In this document: positions 52,382-60,943 of the stretch, one piece after another
Layout: the number at the start of each line of letters is the position of its first letter
Numbering within the stretch: the first letter of the stretch is position 1
Assembly (NCBI RefSeq): GCF_947489255.1
Contig: NZ_CANLCY010000001.1
Span: 496,001 to 560,000 of the forward strand
Source: an uncultured Microbacterium sp.
GTDB lineage: Bacteria > Actinomycetota > Actinomycetes > Actinomycetales > Microbacteriaceae
Length of the DNA: 64,000 nucleotides
Direction of reading: 5' to 3'
The notes under the pieces: generated by a model
The model's database searches: none
What the model saw: only the letters and a program-made list of their open reading frames with translations
What the model was told of the DNA's origin: nothing
Made by a program: the position numbers and the translations under genes

Positions 52382-54888
52382 GCGGGACGCGCGACCGCGC
52401 GCCGCGGCGGCGTGCAGAGGCGTCGTCGGCGCCGCGCTGGGTCGCCGCCGCGCTGTACACCGCCGTCTCCGTGGCGCTCGCGGCGGTGGCGGCGTGGCCC
52501 ATCTACGCGGCCGTCTCCTTCGTCGTCCTCGTCGTCGCGGCATCCCTCGCCGGGGCGGCGGTAGTGGCACTTGTCGCCTGGCGGCGGGGGAGCGGATGGG
52601 CTCTCGCGGCCGGGCTCGTCGCCGCCTTCACGCTGCTGGCCGTCCCGCTCGCCGTGCCGTCGCGTCTCACGTCGCCGTTGGACGTGCTCCGCGGGCTCGG
52701 AGAGTCCTACGCCGGAGTGGTCGTCGCCTGGAAAGACCTGGTCACCGTCGATCTGCCGGTCGGGGCCTATCGCAACCTCCTCATCCCCGCCCTCGTGGTG
52801 TTCCTCGTCGGCACCGCCCTCGTCCTCGCCCTCGCCGCACGGCGCGACCGGTGGGCGACGGTCGCGGTGGTCCCCGGTCTCGGCATGAGCGGCTTCGGCC
52901 TCTTCTTCGGTCGCACGGCCACGAGCGCCCCGCTCTCTCTCGGTCCCCTCGCCCTCGCCGCCCCCGTGGAGACGGTGGTGGGCGTGTCCGCCCTGCTCGC
53001 GGCCGTGCTGTGGCTGGCCTGGCGCGCGCACGACGAGCGCGCCCGCGCCCTCCGGCGCGCGAGCGACGTCTCCGCGGCCCAGGTGGGCACCGGGCGCTCG
53101 CGCACCGATCGCCGACGCGCCGCGCTCGGGGCGGCGATGATCGCCCTCGCCGTCGTCGTCACGGTCGCCGTCGTGCCATGGGCATCGCGGGGAGCGGAGC
53201 GCGAGGTCCTGCGGTCCGCCGCCGGACCGCAGGAGCAGATCGCCGAGGCGGTCAGTCCCCTGGCGGAGTACCGCTCCATGTTCTCCGACGCGCGCGCCGA
53301 TCAGGTGCTGTTCCGCGTGAGCGGCGAGGGAACGCTGCCCGAACGCATCCGCCTCGCCACCCTCGACGCGTACGACGGGGAGATCTACCGCGCATCGGGC
53401 GACGAGGGTGCGGGCTTCGTCCGCCTGCCGTCGACCCGCGACGCCGGCGACGGCCGGACCATCGAGGTCGAGGTCGAGATCGCCGATCTCGACGGGATCT
53501 GGATGCCGACCGCCGGCCGCCTCGCCTCGGCGACCTTCGAGGGCGATCGGCGCGGCGCTCTGGCCGACCGCTTCTACTACAGCGCCGCCGCCGAAGCCGG
53601 AGTGCAGACCTCCGACGGGGGTCTGCGGGCGGGGGATCGCTACGAGCTCTCGGGTGTGGAGCCCGCTCCGGTCGATCTCGCGACCCTCACGCCCCCGGGA
53701 GCACCGCAGGGAGTGTCCGGCGGAGACAACCTGAAGAGATGGGTCGAAGAGCACGCGACCGGATCCGACGGTGCAGCCCTGCAGGCCCTCGTCCAGCTGC
53801 TCCGGGAGCGCGGGTACCTCAGTCACAGCCTCGCCTCGGCGGGCACCGCGGCTCCCGCGTGGGCGGCCGACCTCCCCGGCTATCAGCTGCAGCCGAGCGC
53901 GTCCGGTCACTCCCTCGCGCGCATCGACCGCATGTTCGAGCGGTTGCTCGACCGCGAGGACGACCCGAGGGCGGAGGCGACGGGCAACTACGTCGCCGCC
54001 GTCGGCGACGACGAGCAGTTCGCGGTCGCCACGGCGCTCATCGCCCGCGAACTGGGCTTCCCCGCCCGCGTCGTCGTCGGCGCACGGCTGGAGACGGCCG
54101 ATGCGACCCTGTCGACGTGCGACGCGGGGGAGTGCCGACCGCGGGACCTGACCGCGTGGACAGAGGTCCAGGGCACCGACGGCCAGTGGGCGACGATCGA
54201 CGTCACGCCGCAGTGGGAGCAGTCCCCGAGCCTCGAGGTCACCCAGCAGCAGGACCCCGAGAACGTCACCGAGGTGCGGCCCGACACGGTCGAAGAGGTC
54301 GTCCCTCCCGAGCCCGTGCAGGAGGACGACTCCCGCGACGACGCCGCCCGCACCGACGAGGGCCTCGACCTCGCCTGGCTCTGGCCCGTGCTGCGCGTCG
54401 CGGGCATCGGTGTGCTCGTCGTGCTGGTGCTCTTCGGCCCCTTCCTGGCGGTGATGATCGCCAAGGCCGTGCGTCGCCGTGGCCGTCGACGCGATCCCGA
54501 TCCGCGCGGCGCGATCGCCGGAGGATGGGACGAGTACGTCGACGCCGGACTCGATGCAGGGCGCTCCGTGCCGCGCTCCCCGACCCGCCGGGAGGTGGCC
54601 GACGCGTTCGCGACGCCCGCCGGCATCCGTCTGGCCGCCGACGCGGATCGCGCCGTGTTCGCCGCCGAGGAGGTCACGCCCGACGAGGTCGCCGCGTTCT
54701 GGCGCATCGTCGACGACGAGCGTCGTGTGATCACCCGCCAGCGCGGCTTCTGGCGCCGGGTGCGCGCAGCCGTATCGTTGAGATCGTTCCTGCGGTTCCT
54801 CGCCCCTCGGCCTCCTCGGCGGGGGTCGCCGCATCGCGACGAGAGGGGGAAGCGTCCCGCCACGACGGGGAGACGCGATACGACATGA
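52378..54888 (+). CDS. TgpA-like membrane protein with catalytically dead transglutaminase domain
   Basis: An 836-residue protein with the TgpA layout: about six N-terminal membrane helices, a large extracytoplasmic part with the transglutaminase-like core (about 530-620), a last helix near 665-690 and a cytoplasmic tail. The Cys of the usual G-x-C-x-x-F-A is Asp545 here (GDDEQFA). The His of the usual HAWVEV is Thr592 (TAWTEV). Only the Asp of the triad remains (Asp608 in TIDVTPQ). So it should not be an active protease or transglutaminase, but may bind peptides or scaffold. Start GTG 52378 overlaps the DUF58 stop; its own stop overlaps the FHA gene as ATGA. Confidence 0.9.
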   Translation: MSGTRDRAPRRRAEASSAPRWVAAALYTAVSVALAAVAAWPIYAAVSFVVLVVAASLAGAAVVALVAWRRGSGWALAAGLVAAFTLLAVPLAVPSRLTSPLDVLRGLGESYAGVVVAWKDLVTVDLPVGAYRNLLIPALVVFLVGTALVLALAARRDRWATVAVVPGLGMSGFGLFFGRTATSAPLSLGPLALAAPVETVVGVSALLAAVLWLAWRAHDERARALRRASDVSAAQVGTGRSRTDRRRAALGAAMIALAVVVTVAVVPWASRGAEREVLRSAAGPQEQIAEAVSPLAEYRSMFSDARADQVLFRVSGEGTLPERIRLATLDAYDGEIYRASGDEGAGFVRLPSTRDAGDGRTIEVEVEIADLDGIWMPTAGRLASATFEGDRRGALADRFYYSAAAEAGVQTSDGGLRAGDRYELSGVEPAPVDLATLTPPGAPQGVSGGDNLKRWVEEHATGSDGAALQALVQLLRERGYLSHSLASAGTAAPAWAADLPGYQLQPSASGHSLARIDRMFERLLDREDDPRAEATGNYVAAVGDDEQFAVATALIARELGFPARVVVGARLETADATLSTCDAGECRPRDLTAWTEVQGTDGQWATIDVTPQWEQSPSLEVTQQQDPENVTEVRPDTVEEVVPPEPVQEDDSRDDAARTDEGLDLAWLWPVLRVAGIGVLVVLVLFGPFLAVMIAKAVRRRGRRRDPDPRGAIAGGWDEYVDAGLDAGRSVPRSPTRREVADAFATPAGIRLAADADRAVFAAEEVTPDEVAAFWRIVDDERRVITRQRGFWRRVRAAVSLRSFLRFLAPRPPRRGSPHRDERGKRPATTGRRDTT

Positions 54889-56552
54889 CCGATTCGACGA
54901 CGCTGGTGTTGGGAGCGAGTTCGCTCGCTCTGGTCGTGGTGCTCTACGTCTGGTTCGCCCTCGCTCTGGCCGCGATGTTCCGAAAGATCGGCGAGCCGGT
55001 CTGGAAGGCATGGGTGCCCGTCGTCAACGTCGCCACCGTGCTCAAGCTCGGCGGGTTCTCGCCGTGGCTCGTGCTCATCAATCTGGTGCCGCTCTTCGGC
55101 TTCATCGCCTTCGTCGTCGTCTACATCGTGGCCGTCCACCGCATCACCGTCGGCTTCGGCGCCGGTGCCGGACTCACGGTGCTCGGCGCCCTGGTGCCCG
55201 TCGTCTGGGCGAGCGTCCTGGGGTTCGGTGCGGCACGGTGGGAGGGGTCCGGCGCCCGAGGCGTCGACGAGGATTCCGCCCCGGTCCGGCGCGGACGCGA
55301 TTTCGACGGACCCTACGTTCCGCTCATCGGCGGGTGGACGCCCGATCCCGAGCCCGCCGCACACGACCGCTCCGCCGATCCGGCGCCGCCGGTGTCGGAG
55401 CCGGTGGTGCAGCCCTTCGCCGCCCCGGCCGGCTCGTTGGCCGATGCCGTGCCGTCGCCGAGCGACTGGGCGCCGCCCGCCGACCTCATGCCCGGCAACC
55501 CCGACGGCCGCCGCTCGACCGAGCGGCACGCTCCCGAGGAGCCCTCCGTGCCCGCGGCTCCGGCGTCGGTCTTCGACGTGCTCGACGCGTTGCGCGACGG
55601 CGCTCCCGCGGGTGCCGCCGCGCGTGAGCGGGCCGACGCGCATCCCACGCCCGCGCCCACCGACCCGAACCCGGATGCCGAGCAGTCCCCGACGGGATGG
55701 GTCCCCCGCTTCACCGAGACGCCGTCCGAGCCCGGCTCGGAAGCCGGCGCCCCCTCGACCCGCGCCCTGCTCCTGCCGGGAGCTCCCACACGTGGCGTGT
55801 CGTCGTGGGCCGCACCGCGTTCGACCGATCCGGCCGAGGTCGAATCCACGCCGCAGGCCGACGAGCCCGCGGCCGCCGCGCACGACTCGCAGGCCGCCCG
55901 CCCCGGCGACGACGCGCCGTCGCTCGGGGCCGGCCCTTCCCGGCGTGGTGTCGAGGGAGCCGACGAGGCACCGGTGGACATCGCGGAAGCACCCCTCACC
56001 CGGCCCGCCGCGCCGATCTCCGCCCCGCGCGTCTCGCGGACCCCCGTCGATGAGTTCCCCGAGCTCTCCGAAGCGGTCTCGGCGGTGCCCGATGCGCCCG
56101 ACGCGGGCGCTCCGCGTTCGGCCCGCACGTCGGTGTCGGCGTTGTACACGCGTCCGGAGGTGCCGTCGGACGAGGACTTCGACGCTCTCGACCGCACGAT
56201 CGTGGCGCGACGCAAGCGCATCCCGTGGGCGCTGATCGCCCCCGACGGCGCGACGGTCGACCTGACGTCCTCCGTCGTGATCCTGGGCCGTCGTCCCGGC
56301 CCGGATGCCACGCGGCCCGACGCTCAGCTCGTCGCGATCGCCGATGAGACGCGGACGGTCTCCAAGACGCACGCGCGCCTCGAGCTGCGCGGCGACACCT
56401 GGTACGTCACCGACCTGGAATCGACGAACGGCGTCCTGTTCGCCACGCTCATGGGCACCGAGGTGGAGGCTCCCCCCGGCGAGGAGATCGAGGCGGGGGA
56501 GCGGTTCTTCCTCGGCGACGCGGAGGTGCGCCTCACGCGGAGGAACGCGTGA
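54885..56552 (+). CDS. Membrane protein with C-terminal FHA domain
   Basis: A 555-residue protein. The N-terminal 125 residues contain three to four membrane helices (ASSLALVVVLYVWFALALAAMF and others; DUF5684-like in style). A disordered acidic, Pro/Ala-rich stretch of about 300 residues follows. The C-terminal 105 residues are an FHA domain with GRRPG, SKTHAR (493-498) and STNG (513-516), so the phosphothreonine-binding Arg/Ser/Asn set is intact. Just before it is LDRTIVARR with Thr438, a motif that strongly resembles the DDATVIARR repeats of the next protein. By analogy with GarA/OdhI, phosphorylated Thr438 might bind the own FHA domain. Overlaps both neighbours by ATGA/GTGA. Confidence 0.88.
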   Translation: MTDSTTLVLGASSLALVVVLYVWFALALAAMFRKIGEPVWKAWVPVVNVATVLKLGGFSPWLVLINLVPLFGFIAFVVVYIVAVHRITVGFGAGAGLTVLGALVPVVWASVLGFGAARWEGSGARGVDEDSAPVRRGRDFDGPYVPLIGGWTPDPEPAAHDRSADPAPPVSEPVVQPFAAPAGSLADAVPSPSDWAPPADLMPGNPDGRRSTERHAPEEPSVPAAPASVFDVLDALRDGAPAGAAARERADAHPTPAPTDPNPDAEQSPTGWVPRFTETPSEPGSEAGAPSTRALLLPGAPTRGVSSWAAPRSTDPAEVESTPQADEPAAAAHDSQAARPGDDAPSLGAGPSRRGVEGADEAPVDIAEAPLTRPAAPISAPRVSRTPVDEFPELSEAVSAVPDAPDAGAPRSARTSVSALYTRPEVPSDEDFDALDRTIVARRKRIPWALIAPDGATVDLTSSVVILGRRPGPDATRPDAQLVAIADETRTVSKTHARLELRGDTWYVTDLESTNGVLFATLMGTEVEAPPGEEIEAGERFFLGDAEVRLTRRNA

Positions 56553-57382
56553 GCGGCCCGTTCGACCGGCCGGACGACCCCGACGAGGTCACGCTGTGGG
56601 CGGGCCGTCTGCGCGCGTGGCCGGCCAATCCGCCCGCCCCGGCCGACGACGACGCGACGGCGCCCACCGAAGCCGACGACCTCGACGACGCCACCGTCCG
56701 CTCCGACGCCCGCGAGCCCGACGACGCCACGGTGATCGCCCGTCGCGCCGACGCCGTGGAGGAGTCGGATGACGCGACGGTGATCGCTCGTCGCGCCGAC
56801 CCCGTGGAGGAGCCGGACGACGCGACGGTGATCGCCCGCCGCGCATCGGTCGACGACGAGACCGTGCGCCGTGTGCCGCTGGACGACGAGACGGTGCGCC
56901 GCGCGCCGGTCGACGACCGTACGTCGGTTCGCGCCGAGGCCCTCCCCGCCGACGACACCGCGCCGGGGCGCCGCGCGACGCGCTCGCCCGCACCCGCGAT
57001 CGGCGAGTCCACCGACGACAGCACGCAGCCGCGTCGCAGCCCCCGCGGAGCCGACGACACCCACGCGGGCTCCCGTCGCGCGCGACGGGCGGAGGCGGCG
57101 ACCGATGCGTCCCCGAATCGACGATCACCCGATGCGGGCGCTGCCGTCCGCGAGGCACGCGTGCCCGCCGCCCTTCAGCGCGAGGCCTACGATCCGCGGG
57201 TCGACGCGCCGATCCGCGTCGAACGCGCCGTCGTCCCCGCGCGGCCCGAACCCGGTCGCGACCCCGCCCTCGTGCGGCCGCGGACGGCCCGACGCGGCGC
57301 CTGGCGGGCACTGCTCATCGGTGCAGCGGTGGTGCTGCTGCTGGCCGCAGCGGCTGCGGCGGCGGTGCTGTTGCTCGGCTGA
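56549..57382 (+). CDS. Tail-anchored protein with six DDxTV phosphothreonine-like repeats
   Basis: A 277-residue protein with no known domain. Its N-terminal half carries D-D-[AE]-T-V at Thr49, 61, 77, 93, 105 and 115, plus DDRTS at Thr125. Three of them are in 16-residue repeats ending DDATVIARR. Acidic residues at -3 and -2 and a hydrophobic residue at +1 fit the known preference of actinobacterial Ser/Thr kinases. The middle is basic and Arg/Ala-rich; the last 25 residues are a hydrophobic helix ending at the C-terminus ([20 protein letters not shown]), so it is tail-anchored with the repeats in the cytoplasm. It is the last gene of the kinase-FHA operon. I infer a multisite docking scaffold for FHA domains. 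Confidence 0.75.
   Translation: MSGPFDRPDDPDEVTLWAGRLRAWPANPPAPADDDATAPTEADDLDDATVRSDAREPDDATVIARRADAVEESDDATVIARRADPVEEPDDATVIARRASVDDETVRRVPLDDETVRRAPVDDRTSVRAEALPADDTAPGRRATRSPAPAIGESTDDSTQPRRSPRGADDTHAGSRRARRAEAATDASPNRRSPDAGAAVREARVPAALQREAYDPRVDAPIRVERAVVPARPEPGRDPALVRPRTARRGAWRALLIGAAVVLLLAAAAAAAVLLLG
56720..56850 (+). repeat. 48-bp tandem repeats encoding DDATVIARR units
   Basis: Three units of 48 bp (starting 56720, 56768 and 56816, the last incomplete) code for 16-residue repeats, each with one DDATVIARR. They differ by a few synonymous and conservative changes, so the protein repeat is kept under selection or was recently copied. Confidence 0.8.
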
Positions 57383-57735
57383 GCGGGCGGCATCCTGATC
57401 GCTCTGCGCGGACGAGCCCGTGCACGTTTGCCCGACCTCCGGGGAACGCGTATCATTGGGCGGGTGTGCGTTCACGCGCGCCGTGCGTCGTGCCCTCGGG
57501 CGTGTCGTTCGGATCAACGCTCGCACCATCTCAGGGATCGACCTGCGAACAGGTCGCCCCCACGGCATATCCACCACAATCGCGTCCGATCATTCTGTCG
57601 CGCGGTGGATCACACGTGAGCCCGACACGTCACGAATCGCAAGACGAACGACATGGCGGGGGAGACACGACCGCTGTCACCGTGCAGCACCCCGGACGGT
57701 CCGAGAGGAACCGCCCGGCCAATCAAGGAGAGAAC
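57383..57735 (+). promoter_or_regulatory. str operon promoter and long structured leader
   Basis: TTGCCC (57428-57433), a 17-bp spacer and TATCAT (57451-57456) form a good promoter, with the start near 57463 and a leader of about 270 nt before rpsL. The leader contains a 7-bp hairpin CGACCTG/CAGGTCG with a CGAA tetraloop (57539-57556) and other short inverted repeats. No tRNA or known riboswitch is seen. A translational feedback site for a ribosomal protein is possible. Confidence 0.6.
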
Positions 57736-58104
57736 GTGCCAACCATTCAGCAGTTGGTTCGCAAGGGCCGCTCGCCGAAGGTCTCGAAGACCAAGGCTCC
57801 CGCGCTGAAGTCGAACCCCCAGCAGGCCGGCGTGTGCACCCGCGTGTACACGACGACCCCCAAGAAGCCGAACTCGGCCATGCGCAAGGTCGCCCGCGTC
57901 AAGCTGCGCAACGGCACCGAGGTCACCGCGTACATCCCCGGTGAGGGCCACAACCTCCAGGAGCACTCGCTCGTGCTCGTCCGTGGTGGTCGTGTGAAGG
58001 ACCTCCCCGGTGTCCGCTACAAGATCGTCCGCGGTGCGCTCGACACCCAGGCTGTCAAGAACCGTAAGCAGGCTCGCAGCCGCTACGGCGCGAAGAAGGG
58101 CTGA
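57736..58104 (+). CDS. rpsL: 30S ribosomal protein S12
   Basis: A 122-residue protein, starting [12 protein letters not shown], of the expected length. S12 lies at the decoding centre of the 30S subunit. The loops that change in streptomycin resistance read [13 protein letters not shown] and [11 protein letters not shown], with the sensitive-type Lys at both hot spots. GTG 57736 is preceded by AAGGAGAG at normal spacing. It is the first gene of the str operon; rpsG follows after 5 bp. Confidence 0.99.
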   Translation: MPTIQQLVRKGRSPKVSKTKAPALKSNPQQAGVCTRVYTTTPKKPNSAMRKVARVKLRNGTEVTAYIPGEGHNLQEHSLVLVRGGRVKDLPGVRYKIVRGALDTQAVKNRKQARSRYGAKKG

Positions 58105-58109
58105 GAACC

Positions 58110-58580
58110 ATGCCTCGTAAGGGTCCCGCCCCGAAGCGTCCCGTCGTCAACGACCCGGTGTACGGCGCCCCCGTCGTCACCCAGCTGGTCAACAAGATCC
58201 TCGTCGACGGCAAGAAGTCCATCGCCGAGTCGATCGTCTACGACGCCCTCAAGGGTGTCGAGGCGAAGAACAGCCAGGACGCCGTCGCCACGCTGAAGAA
58301 GGCGCTCGACAACGTCCGTCCCACCCTCGAGGTCAAGAGCCGCCGCGTCGGTGGCTCGACCTACCAGGTTCCCGTCGAGGTCAAGCCGCACCGCGCCAAC
58401 ACGCTCGCGCTGCGCTGGCTCGTGAGCTACGCGAAGGGTCGTCGTGAGAAGACGATGACCGAGCGTCTGCAGAACGAGATCCTCGACGCCTCGAACGGCC
58501 TCGGTGCCGCGGTCAAGCGCCGCGAAGACACCCACAAGATGGCCGAGTCGAACCGCGCCTTCGCGCACTACCGCTGGTAA
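58110..58580 (+). CDS. rpsG: 30S ribosomal protein S7
   Basis: A 156-residue protein starting [12 protein letters not shown], full length. S7 binds the 3' domain of 16S rRNA and starts assembly of the small-subunit head; in Escherichia coli it also controls translation of its own operon. ATG lies 5 bp after the rpsL stop, so the two are coupled. A strong hairpin lies just behind the stop. Confidence 0.99.
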   Translation: MPRKGPAPKRPVVNDPVYGAPVVTQLVNKILVDGKKSIAESIVYDALKGVEAKNSQDAVATLKKALDNVRPTLEVKSRRVGGSTYQVPVEVKPHRANTLALRWLVSYAKGRREKTMTERLQNEILDASNGLGAAVKRREDTHKMAESNRAFAHYRW

Positions 58581-58586
58581 AACCCG

Positions 58587-58625
58587 CGGAGGGTCCGTGA
58601 TCGAACCCCGGTCACGGACCCTCCG
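58587..58625 (+). terminator. Hairpin between rpsG and fusA (attenuator candidate)
   Basis: CGGAGGGTCCGTGA (58587-58600) pairs perfectly over 14 bp with TCACGGACCCTCCG (58612-58625), with an 11-nt loop. It ends 43 bp before fusA. No U-run is present. It could partly terminate the transcript, so that S12/S7 and EF-G levels differ, or stabilise the upstream mRNA. Confidence 0.6.
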
Positions 58626-58667
58626 ATGGGCCCGGCATCAACCTCCCAACAGGTAAGGAAGACACCC

Positions 58668-60782
58668 GTGGCACAAGACGTGCTCACCGACCTCCACAAG
58701 GTCCGCAACATCGGCATCATGGCGCACATCGATGCCGGCAAGACGACGACGACCGAGCGCATCCTGTTCTACACGGGCGTCAACCACAAGATCGGCGAGA
58801 CGCACGACGGTGCGGCCACGACCGACTGGATGGAGCAGGAGCAGGAGCGTGGCATCACGATCACCTCCGCTGCTGTGACCTGCTTCTGGGACAAGAACCA
58901 GATCAACATCATCGACACCCCCGGACACGTCGACTTCACGGTCGAGGTCGAGCGCTCGCTCCGCGTGCTCGATGGCGCGGTCGCCGTCTTCGACGGCAAG
59001 GAGGGCGTCGAGCCCCAGTCCGAGACCGTGTGGCGTCAGGCCGACAAGTACGACGTCCCCCGCATCTGCTTCGTCAACAAGATGGACAAGCTGGGCGCCG
59101 ACTTCTACTTCACGGTCGACACCATCGTCAACCGCCTGAAGGCCAAGCCGCTGGTCATCCAGCTGCCCATCGGTGCCGAGAACGACTTCGTCGGCGTCAT
59201 CGACCTCGTCGAGATGCGCGCCCTCGTGTGGCCCGGCGATGCCAAGGGTGACGTGACCATGGGTGCGAAGTACGAGATCCAGGAGATCCCGGCCGACCTC
59301 GCCGACAAGGCCGCCGAGTACCGCCAGCAGCTGCTCGAGACCGTCGCCGAGTCCGACGACGCCCTGCTCGAGAAGTTCTTCGGCGGTGAGGAGCTCACGG
59401 TCGCCGAGATCAAGGGCGCCATCCGCAAGATGACGATCGCCTCGGAGCTCTACCCCGTGCTCTGCGGCTCGGCGTTCAAGAACCGCGGCGTGCAGCCCAT
59501 GCTCGACGCCGTGGTCGACTACCTCCCCTCGCCCCTGGACGTGCCCGCCATCGAGGCGCACGACCCCAAGGACGAAGAGGTCGTCATCGAGCGCCACGCC
59601 GACCGCGACGAGCCCTTCGCGGCCCTCGCGTTCAAGATCGTGACGCACCCGTTCTTCGGTCGCCTCACCTACATCCGCGTGTACTCGGGTCACCTCGACT
59701 CCGGTGCCCAGATCGTCAACGCGACGAAGGGCAAGAAGGAGCGCATCGGAAAGATCTTCCAGATGCACGCCAACAAGGAGATGCCGGTCGACTCGGTCAC
59801 CGCCGGTCACATCTACGCCGTCATCGGCCTGAAGGACACCACCACCGGTGACACCCTCTGCGACCCGACCAACCAGGTCGTGCTCGAGTCGATGACCTTC
59901 CCCGAGCCGGTCATCGAGGTCGCCATCGAGCCCAAGACCAAGGCCGACCAGGAGAAGCTGGGTGTCGCCATCCAGAAGCTCGCGGAGGAAGACCCGACGT
60001 TCCGCGTCGAGCAGAACTCCGAGACCGGTCAGACCGTCATCAAGGGCATGGGCGAGCTCCACCTCGACATCCTGGTCGACCGCATGAAGCGCGAGTTCAA
60101 GGTCGAGGCCAACGTCGGAAAGCCCCAGGTGGCCTACCGCGAGACCATCCGCAAGTCGGTCGAGCGTCACGACTACACCCACAAGAAGCAGACCGGTGGT
60201 TCGGGTCAGTTCGCGAAGATCCAGTTCGCGCTCGAGCCCCTCGAGGTCACGGCCGACAAGACCTACGAGTTCGAGAACAAGGTCACCGGTGGTCGTATCC
60301 CGCGCGAGTACATCTCGCCGACCGACCAGGGCTTCCAGGACGCCATGAACGTCGGCGTGCTCGCCGGCTACCCCATGGTGGGTGTCAAGGCGATCCTCCT
60401 TGACGGTGCCTCGCACGACGTCGACTCGTCGGAAATGGCGTTCAAGATCGCCGGCTCGATGGGCTTCAAGGAGGCCGTCCGCAAGGCCAACCCCACCATC
60501 CTCGAGCCGATCATGGCCGTCGAGGTGCGTACTCCCGAGGAGTACATGGGCGACGTCATCGGCGACCTGAACTCGCGTCGTGGCCAGATCCAGTCGATGG
60601 AAGACGCCGCCGGCGTCAAGGTCGTCCGGGCCAACGTGCCGCTGTCCGAGATGTTCGGCTACATCGGTGACCTGCGCTCGAAGACCTCGGGCCGTGCCGT
60701 CTACTCGATGGAGTTCGACAGCTACGCCGACGTCCCGAAGGCCGTGGCCGACGAGATCATCCAGAAGAACAAGGGCGAGTAA
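58668..60782 (+). CDS. fusA: Elongation factor G
   Basis: A 704-residue GTPase of the normal length. G1 is [16 protein letters not shown]3 DTPGHVDF and G4 NKMDKLGAD; domains II-V follow in the usual order. It drives translocation and, with RRF, ribosome recycling. GTG 58668 is preceded by AAGGAAG; the longer upstream frame is non-conserved. It may be transcribed from rpsL by read-through past the hairpin. Confidence 0.99.
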   Translation: MAQDVLTDLHKVRNIGIMAHIDAGKTTTTERILFYTGVNHKIGETHDGAATTDWMEQEQERGITITSAAVTCFWDKNQINIIDTPGHVDFTVEVERSLRVLDGAVAVFDGKEGVEPQSETVWRQADKYDVPRICFVNKMDKLGADFYFTVDTIVNRLKAKPLVIQLPIGAENDFVGVIDLVEMRALVWPGDAKGDVTMGAKYEIQEIPADLADKAAEYRQQLLETVAESDDALLEKFFGGEELTVAEIKGAIRKMTIASELYPVLCGSAFKNRGVQPMLDAVVDYLPSPLDVPAIEAHDPKDEEVVIERHADRDEPFAALAFKIVTHPFFGRLTYIRVYSGHLDSGAQIVNATKGKKERIGKIFQMHANKEMPVDSVTAGHIYAVIGLKDTTTGDTLCDPTNQVVLESMTFPEPVIEVAIEPKTKADQEKLGVAIQKLAEEDPTFRVEQNSETGQTVIKGMGELHLDILVDRMKREFKVEANVGKPQVAYRETIRKSVERHDYTHKKQTGGSGQFAKIQFALEPLEVTADKTYEFENKVTGGRIPREYISPTDQGFQDAMNVGVLAGYPMVGVKAILLDGASHDVDSSEMAFKIAGSMGFKEAVRKANPTILEPIMAVEVRTPEEYMGDVIGDLNSRRGQIQSMEDAAGVKVVRANVPLSEMFGYIGDLRSKTSGRAVYSMEFDSYADVPKAVADEIIQKNKGE

Positions 60783-60793
60783 CACCGCTCTCA

Positions 60794-60837
60794 CGGATGC
60801 CGGGAACCCCGGGTTCTGCTCAGGTTCCCGGCATCCG
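60794..60837 (+). terminator. fusA terminator with GGATGCC/GGCATCC arms
   Basis: CGGATGCCGGGAACC (60794-60808) pairs perfectly over 15 bp with GGTTCCCGGCATCCG (60823-60837). It starts 12 nt after the fusA stop and separates tuf from the rest of the str operon. Its outer arms are the recurring heptamer. Confidence 0.8.
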
Positions 60838-60859
60838 CACAAACTGAATACCGACTCTC

Positions 60860-60868
60860 TAGTAATCT
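60860..60868 (+). promoter_or_regulatory. Probable tuf -10 region
   Basis: The AT-rich TAGTAATCT offers TAGTAA or TAATCT as -10, with a leader of roughly 70 nt. No good -35 is seen, but a promoter is needed here because a strong terminator precedes it. Confidence 0.45.
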
Positions 60869-60943
60869 GAGAACCATCCCCGCGAAGAATCGGTCGCAAT
60901 CCAGCGCCCGAGACCTCGCAACCAACGTCCTGAGGAGGACCCA

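Noticed and set aside
56720..56850. 48-bp repeats considered as a CRISPR-like array
   Set aside because: The units are contiguous, in frame and without spacers; they encode protein repeats.
57383..57735. tRNA or known riboswitch in the rpsL leader
   Set aside because: No T-loop GTTCRA with acceptor pairing and no conserved riboswitch core could be found by eye.
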